A stretch of DNA of 64,000 nucleotides from contig NZ_JADGMI010000002.1 in assembly GCF_015234305.1 (NCBI RefSeq), positions 248,001 through 312,000 of the forward strand, written 5' to 3'. The number at the start of each line of letters is the position of its first letter. Position 1 is the stretch's first letter. The notes beneath the pieces were generated by a model. The model was not told the origin of the DNA, did not search any database, and saw only the letters and a list, made by a program, of their open reading frames with translations. This DNA comes from Superficieibacter sp. 1612_C1 (lineage in GTDB: Bacteria; Pseudomonadota; Gammaproteobacteria; Enterobacterales; Enterobacteriaceae). Shown piece after piece: positions 60,727-64,000 of the stretch. Made by a program: the position numbers and the translations under genes.

Positions 60727-60734
60727 AGAGTTCA

Positions 60735-63020
60735 TCAGATTTTGCACGCGCCGCTTTCGCAGCCATCGTCCTGAATAGACGGTGCCAGGTCATCCTGAGC
60801 ATCTTCCGCGCCGTCGCGGGTGTTCTGATAATACAGCGTTTTCACACCAAATTTGTAGGCGGTGAGCAGGTCTTTCAACAATTGCTGCATCGGCACTTTA
60901 CCTGACGGGAAACGCGTCGGATCGTAGTTGGTGTTTGCAGAGATCGACTGGTCGATAAACTTCTGCATAATCCCCACCAGTTGCAGATAACCGTCGTTAT
61001 TTGGCATTTCCCACAGCAGTTCGTAATTGTTTTTCAGCAGCTCATAATCCGGCACCACCTGGCGCAGAATGCCGTCTTTCGACGCTTTGATGCTCACATG
61101 ACCGCGCGGCGGCTCGATGCCGTTGGTGGCGTTCGAAATCTGCGACGAGGTTTCAGACGGCATCAGCGCGGACAGCGTGGAGTTACGCAGACCGTGCGTT
61201 TTGACGGATTCGCGCAGCGTTTCCCAGTCATAATGCAGCGGCTCATTGGTAATGCCGTCGAGATCTTTCTTATAGGTATCGATCGGCAGGATACCCTGCG
61301 CATAGGTGGTTTCGTTGAACCACGGGCAGGCACCTTGCTCTTTCGCCAGCTCGTTCGAGGCCTTCAACAGATAATACTGAATCGCTTCAAACGTCTGGTG
61401 GGTCAGATTGTTGGCGCTGCCGTCAGAATAACGCTTGCCGTTTTTCGCCAGCCAGTAGGCAAAGTTAATCACGCCGATACCCAGGGTACGACGACCCATT
61501 GCGCCGCGCTTGGCGGCCGGAATCGGGTAATCCTGATAATCGAGCAGGGCATCCAGCGCGCGAACGGCCAGCACTGCCAGATCTTCCAGTTCATCCAGAT
61601 TTTTAATTACGCCCAGGTTAAAGGCGGACAGCGTACAGAGCGCGATTTCACCGTTTTCATCGTTAACATCAAGCAGCGGTTTGGTCGGCAGAGCAATTTC
61701 CAGGCACAGGTTCGACTGACGAACCGGCGCAACCTGCGGGTCAAACGGGCTGTGGGTGTTGCAGTGGTCGACGTTCTGAATGTAGATACGACCGGTAGAG
61801 GCACGTTCCTGCATCATCAGCGAGAACAGCTCAACCGCTTTGATCCGCTGCTTACGGATGCTGTCGTCCTGTTCGTATTTCGTGTACAGGCGCTCAAACT
61901 CGTCCTGATCGGCAAAGAAGGCGTCGTACAGGCCGGGGACATCAGACGGGCTGAACAGCGTGATGTCGCCGCCTTTCAGCAGACGGGTGTACATCAGTTT
62001 GTTGATCTGCACGCCGTAGTCCATGTGGCGCACGCGGTTGCCTTCCACGCCACGGTTGTTTTTCAGCACCAGCAGGCTTTCGACTTCCAGATGCCACATC
62101 GGATAGAACAGCGTCGCCGCACCGCCGCGCACGCCACCCTGTGAACAGGATTTCACCGCGGTCTGGAAGTGCTTGTAGAACGGAATACAGCCGGTATGGA
62201 ACGCTTCACCGCCGCGAATCGGGCTACCCAGCGCGCGGATACGTCCGGCGTTGATGCCGATACCGGCACGCTGGGAAACGTATTTCACGATCGCGCTGGA
62301 GGTGGCGTTGATGGAGTCAAGGCTGTCGCCGCACTCGATCAGCACGCAGGAGCTGAACTGGCGGGTCGGGGTACGCACGCCGGACATGATTGGCGTCGGC
62401 AGCGAAATCTTGAAGGTGGACACCGCATCATAAAAACGTTTTACGTAGTCAAGGCGGGTTTCGCGCGGATAGTTCGAGAACAGGCACGCGGCAACCAGAA
62501 TATACAGGAACTGGGCGCTCTCGTAGATCTCACCGCTGACGCGGTTCTGCACCAGATATTTGCCTTCCAGCTGCTTAACGGCGGCGTAGGAGAAGGTCAT
62601 ATCGCGGTCGTGCTGAATGAACGCGTCCATCTGCACAAACTCTTCCTGAGTATAATCTTCGAGCAAATGGGTATCGTATTTACCCAGCTCAACCATGTTG
62701 CGCACATGGTCATACAGGGCAGGTGGCTCAAACTGACCGTAGGCTTTTTTACGCAGATGGAAAATTGCCAGGCGAGCGGCCAGATACTGATAATCTGGCG
62801 CTTCGCGGGAGATCAAATCTGCCGCAGCTTTGATAATCGTCTCATGGATATCGGAAGTCTTGATGCCGTCATAGAACTGAATATGCGAACGCAGCTCTAC
62901 CTGCGAAATAGAGACGTTACTCAGCCCATCTGCCGCCCAATCCAGCACGCGATGGATTTTGTCGAGATTGATGCGCTCAGTACGGCCGTCGCGCTTTGTC
63001 ACCAGCAGACTCTGATTCAT
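60735..63020 (-). CDS. nrdA: ribonucleoside-diphosphate reductase 1 subunit alpha
   Basis: NrdA reduces ribonucleoside diphosphates to deoxyribonucleotides. The 761-residue protein equals the E. coli length. It has an N-terminal ATP-cone (KRDGRTERINLDKIHRVLDWA) and the catalytic cysteines in FSSCVLIE, SNLCLEIALP and ALCTLSAF. The C-terminal redox pair is in CESGACKI. The open frame extends 15 codons upstream, but ATG 63020 gives the conserved MNQSLLVTKRDG. Its upstream region carries DnaA- and NrdR-type sites. Confidence 0.97.
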   Translation of the reverse strand: MNQSLLVTKRDGRTERINLDKIHRVLDWAADGLSNVSISQVELRSHIQFYDGIKTSDIHETIIKAAADLISREAPDYQYLAARLAIFHLRKKAYGQFEPPALYDHVRNMVELGKYDTHLLEDYTQEEFVQMDAFIQHDRDMTFSYAAVKQLEGKYLVQNRVSGEIYESAQFLYILVAACLFSNYPRETRLDYVKRFYDAVSTFKISLPTPIMSGVRTPTRQFSSCVLIECGDSLDSINATSSAIVKYVSQRAGIGINAGRIRALGSPIRGGEAFHTGCIPFYKHFQTAVKSCSQGGVRGGAATLFYPMWHLEVESLLVLKNNRGVEGNRVRHMDYGVQINKLMYTRLLKGGDITLFSPSDVPGLYDAFFADQDEFERLYTKYEQDDSIRKQRIKAVELFSLMMQERASTGRIYIQNVDHCNTHSPFDPQVAPVRQSNLCLEIALPTKPLLDVNDENGEIALCTLSAFNLGVIKNLDELEDLAVLAVRALDALLDYQDYPIPAAKRGAMGRRTLGIGVINFAYWLAKNGKRYSDGSANNLTHQTFEAIQYYLLKASNELAKEQGACPWFNETTYAQGILPIDTYKKDLDGITNEPLHYDWETLRESVKTHGLRNSTLSALMPSETSSQISNATNGIEPPRGHVSIKASKDGILRQVVPDYELLKNNYELLWEMPNNDGYLQLVGIMQKFIDQSISANTNYDPTRFPSGKVPMQQLLKDLLTAYKFGVKTLYYQNTRDGAEDAQDDLAPSIQDDGCESGACKI

Positions 63021-63055
63021 GTGGTTTTTACCTGTCCGTGAAGAAATATCCCCGC

Positions 63056-63093
63056 TTATCCACACAGCGTCCTGTGACTAACTCTGTGGATAA
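63056..63093. promoter_or_regulatory. Inverted pair of consensus DnaA boxes upstream of nrdA
   Basis: TTATCCACA at 63056-63064 and its reverse complement TGTGGATAA at 63085-63093 are perfect DnaA boxes. DnaA control of nrdAB is established in E. coli. Confidence 0.7.
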
Positions 63094-63140
63094 ATACTAT
63101 ATGTAGGGGGTGATGAATAAAATGAACGCTATATGGTGAG
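63094..63140. promoter_or_regulatory. Pair of NrdR-box-like sites upstream of nrdA
   Basis: ACTATATGTAG (63096-63106) and CGCTATATGGTG (63127-63138) share the NrdR-box core CTATAT. Their cores are 32 bases apart, about three helical turns, which is the usual NrdR arrangement. The flanks match the consensus only partly. Confidence 0.5.
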
Positions 63141-63311
63141 TATTCTAGTAAGGATTCTTTTCAGTACAAGAGTTGATTTTGAAGTTAAATTGAGGTTGCG
63201 AAAGCGTAAGAAAGGCAAAATCCACGTCACATAAGGGCTGGAGGGCATGTCAATATTCTGGAAAAAAAATAGAATTTTTGATCAAGCGCTGATTTCTTCG
63301 ACGACCTGAAA
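63141..63311. other. nrdA/ubiG divergent-side intergenic stretch
   Basis: This 171-base AT-rich stretch lies between the nrdA control sites and the ubiG hairpin. I see no ORF or RNA gene in it. It probably contains the nrdA promoter, which I could not place precisely. Confidence 0.4.
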
Positions 63312-63340
63312 GATTGCGCCGTTTGATAGCGCGCAATCTT
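63312..63340 (-). terminator. Probable ubiG terminator hairpin
   Basis: AGATTGCGC (63312-63320) pairs with GCGCAATCT (63332-63340) and lies 21 bases past the ubiG stop. In that direction it is followed only by TTTC, so termination strength is uncertain. Confidence 0.5.
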
Positions 63341-63360
63341 CAGCAATAATTTTACTAAGG

Positions 63361-64000
63361 TCAGTCGTTTTTAGCCGTTGTATGCAACATATAGTTAACG
63401 TCAACGCCAGGCGCGAGCTTAAACGTATTGCTCAGCGGATTGTAATGCAGGCCGGTCATATGAATTTCTTTAAGCGACGTCTGATCCACCCAGCCCAGCA
63501 GTTCGGAAGGGCGAATAAATTTTTTCGCGTCGTGCGTGCCCTTCGGCACCATACGCAGGACATATTCCGCGCCGACGACCGCCATCAGCCAGGCTTTACC
63601 GTTGCGATTAATCGTCGAGAAGAAAACGTGACCGCCGGGTTTGACCAGCTGCGCGCAGGCGTTAACGACGGACTGCGGGTCCGGTACGTGCTCAAGCATC
63701 TCCATACAGGTAACGACATCGTATTGCTGCGCATGTTTAGCCGCGTGCTCCTCTACCGTTTCCTGCACATACTCAACGGTGACGCCGCTTTCCAGCGCGT
63801 GCAGACGGGCGACCTGTAACGGTTCAGCACCCATGTCCAGCCCGGTGACCGTCGCGCCTTCGCGTGCCATGCTCTCGGCAAGAATGCCGCCGCCGCAGCC
63901 GACATCCAGCACCGATTTACCAAACAGGCCGCCTGAGCGCTCAGCGATATAACCCAGACGCAGCGGGTTAATGCGGTGCAGGGGCTTAAACTCACCTTCC
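63361..64000 (-). CDS. ubiG: UbiG, ubiquinone O-methyltransferase, 5' end outside the window
   Basis: UbiG carries out both O-methylation steps of ubiquinone synthesis using S-adenosylmethionine. About 213 codons are visible against an E. coli length of 240, and the frame is open to the right edge ([20 protein letters not shown] reads in from there). The SAM-binding motif is [16 protein letters not shown], followed by GLDMG and the [11 protein letters not shown] segment. An internal ATG at 63912 is not the real start. The gene is divergent from the gyrA side in E. coli and lies in the same orientation as nrdA here. Confidence 0.93.
   Translation of the reverse strand, partial: EGEFKPLHRINPLRLGYIAERSGGLFGKSVLDVGCGGGILAESMAREGATVTGLDMGAEPLQVARLHALESGVTVEYVQETVEEHAAKHAQQYDVVTCMEMLEHVPDPQSVVNACAQLVKPGGHVFFSTINRNGKAWLMAVVGAEYVLRMVPKGTHDAKKFIRPSELLGWVDQTSLKEIHMTGLHYNPLSNTFKLAPGVDVNYMLHTTAKND

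Noticed and set aside
60981-62144. 387-codon open frame antisense to nrdA
   Set aside because: It is an antisense shadow; nrdA is certain and the antisense translation looks like no known protein.
63141-63311. Small RNA gene between nrdA and ubiG
   Set aside because: There is no clear promoter-terminator pair or conserved structure that I can see.

Overview
The window is a 64 kb stretch of an enterobacterial chromosome. Nearly every gene is recognisable as an Escherichia/Salmonella-type core gene in conserved order: yfcC, ackA-pta, yfbVUTSR, alaA, lrhA, nuoA-N, yfbL/yfbK, rbn, elaA/elaB, men, yfaZ/yfaY, glpTABC, yfaE-nrdBA, ubiG. Fused NuoCD and many REP/BIME palindromes also fit this family. 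It is not E. coli K-12-like: it has a ulaA-type PTS/split-transketolase operon, a cheV gene beside rbn and a LysR/MFS pair next to yfaE, features I recall from Salmonella, Citrobacter and Enterobacter. It is not a standard Salmonella layout either, because menF, glpQ and the arn/pmrD/ais block are absent from their usual places and a catalase sits where the arn block would be. A Citrobacter/Enterobacter/Leclercia-like organism is my best inference; the species cannot be fixed from this window.

Layout. 1-3.4 kb: end of a sugar PTS operon (IIB, IIC, two transketolase halves) closed by a strong terminator. 3.5-8.1 kb: yfcC, then a MoxR ATPase translationally coupled to a metallopeptidase-VWA protein. 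8.3-11.7 kb: ackA-pta (acetate). 12-19.6 kb: yfbV, yfbU, yfbT, yfbS, yfbR, alaA and the regulator lrhA. 20.2-35.4 kb: the complete 13-gene nuo operon for respiratory complex I, with structured leaders and repeats in several intergenic gaps. 35.7-41.5 kb: yfbL, yfbK, cheV, rbn, elaA, elaB. 41.7-47.4 kb: menDHBCE (menaquinone) without menF. 47.5-51.2 kb: katA, yfaZ, yfaY. 51.2-59.2 kb: glpABC divergent from glpT, then the LysR/MFS pair. 59.2-64 kb: nrdAB-yfaE (class Ia ribonucleotide reductase) with an NrdR/DnaA-type control region, and the 3' part of ubiG.

How the genes work together. Much of the window concerns carbon flow into respiration. Glycerol-3-phosphate enters by GlpT and is oxidised by GlpABC. 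NADH is oxidised by Nuo. Menaquinone (MenDHBCE) and ubiquinone (UbiG) are the electron carriers. Overflow acetyl-CoA leaves through Pta-AckA. 

The most interesting items are the MoxR/metallopeptidase-VWA pair, the PTS plus split-transketolase operon, the cluster of local gene losses (menF, glpQ, arn block), and a dispersed palindromic repeat family with a copy inside the nuo operon. I saw no CRISPR array, rRNA, tRNA, prophage or insertion sequence.
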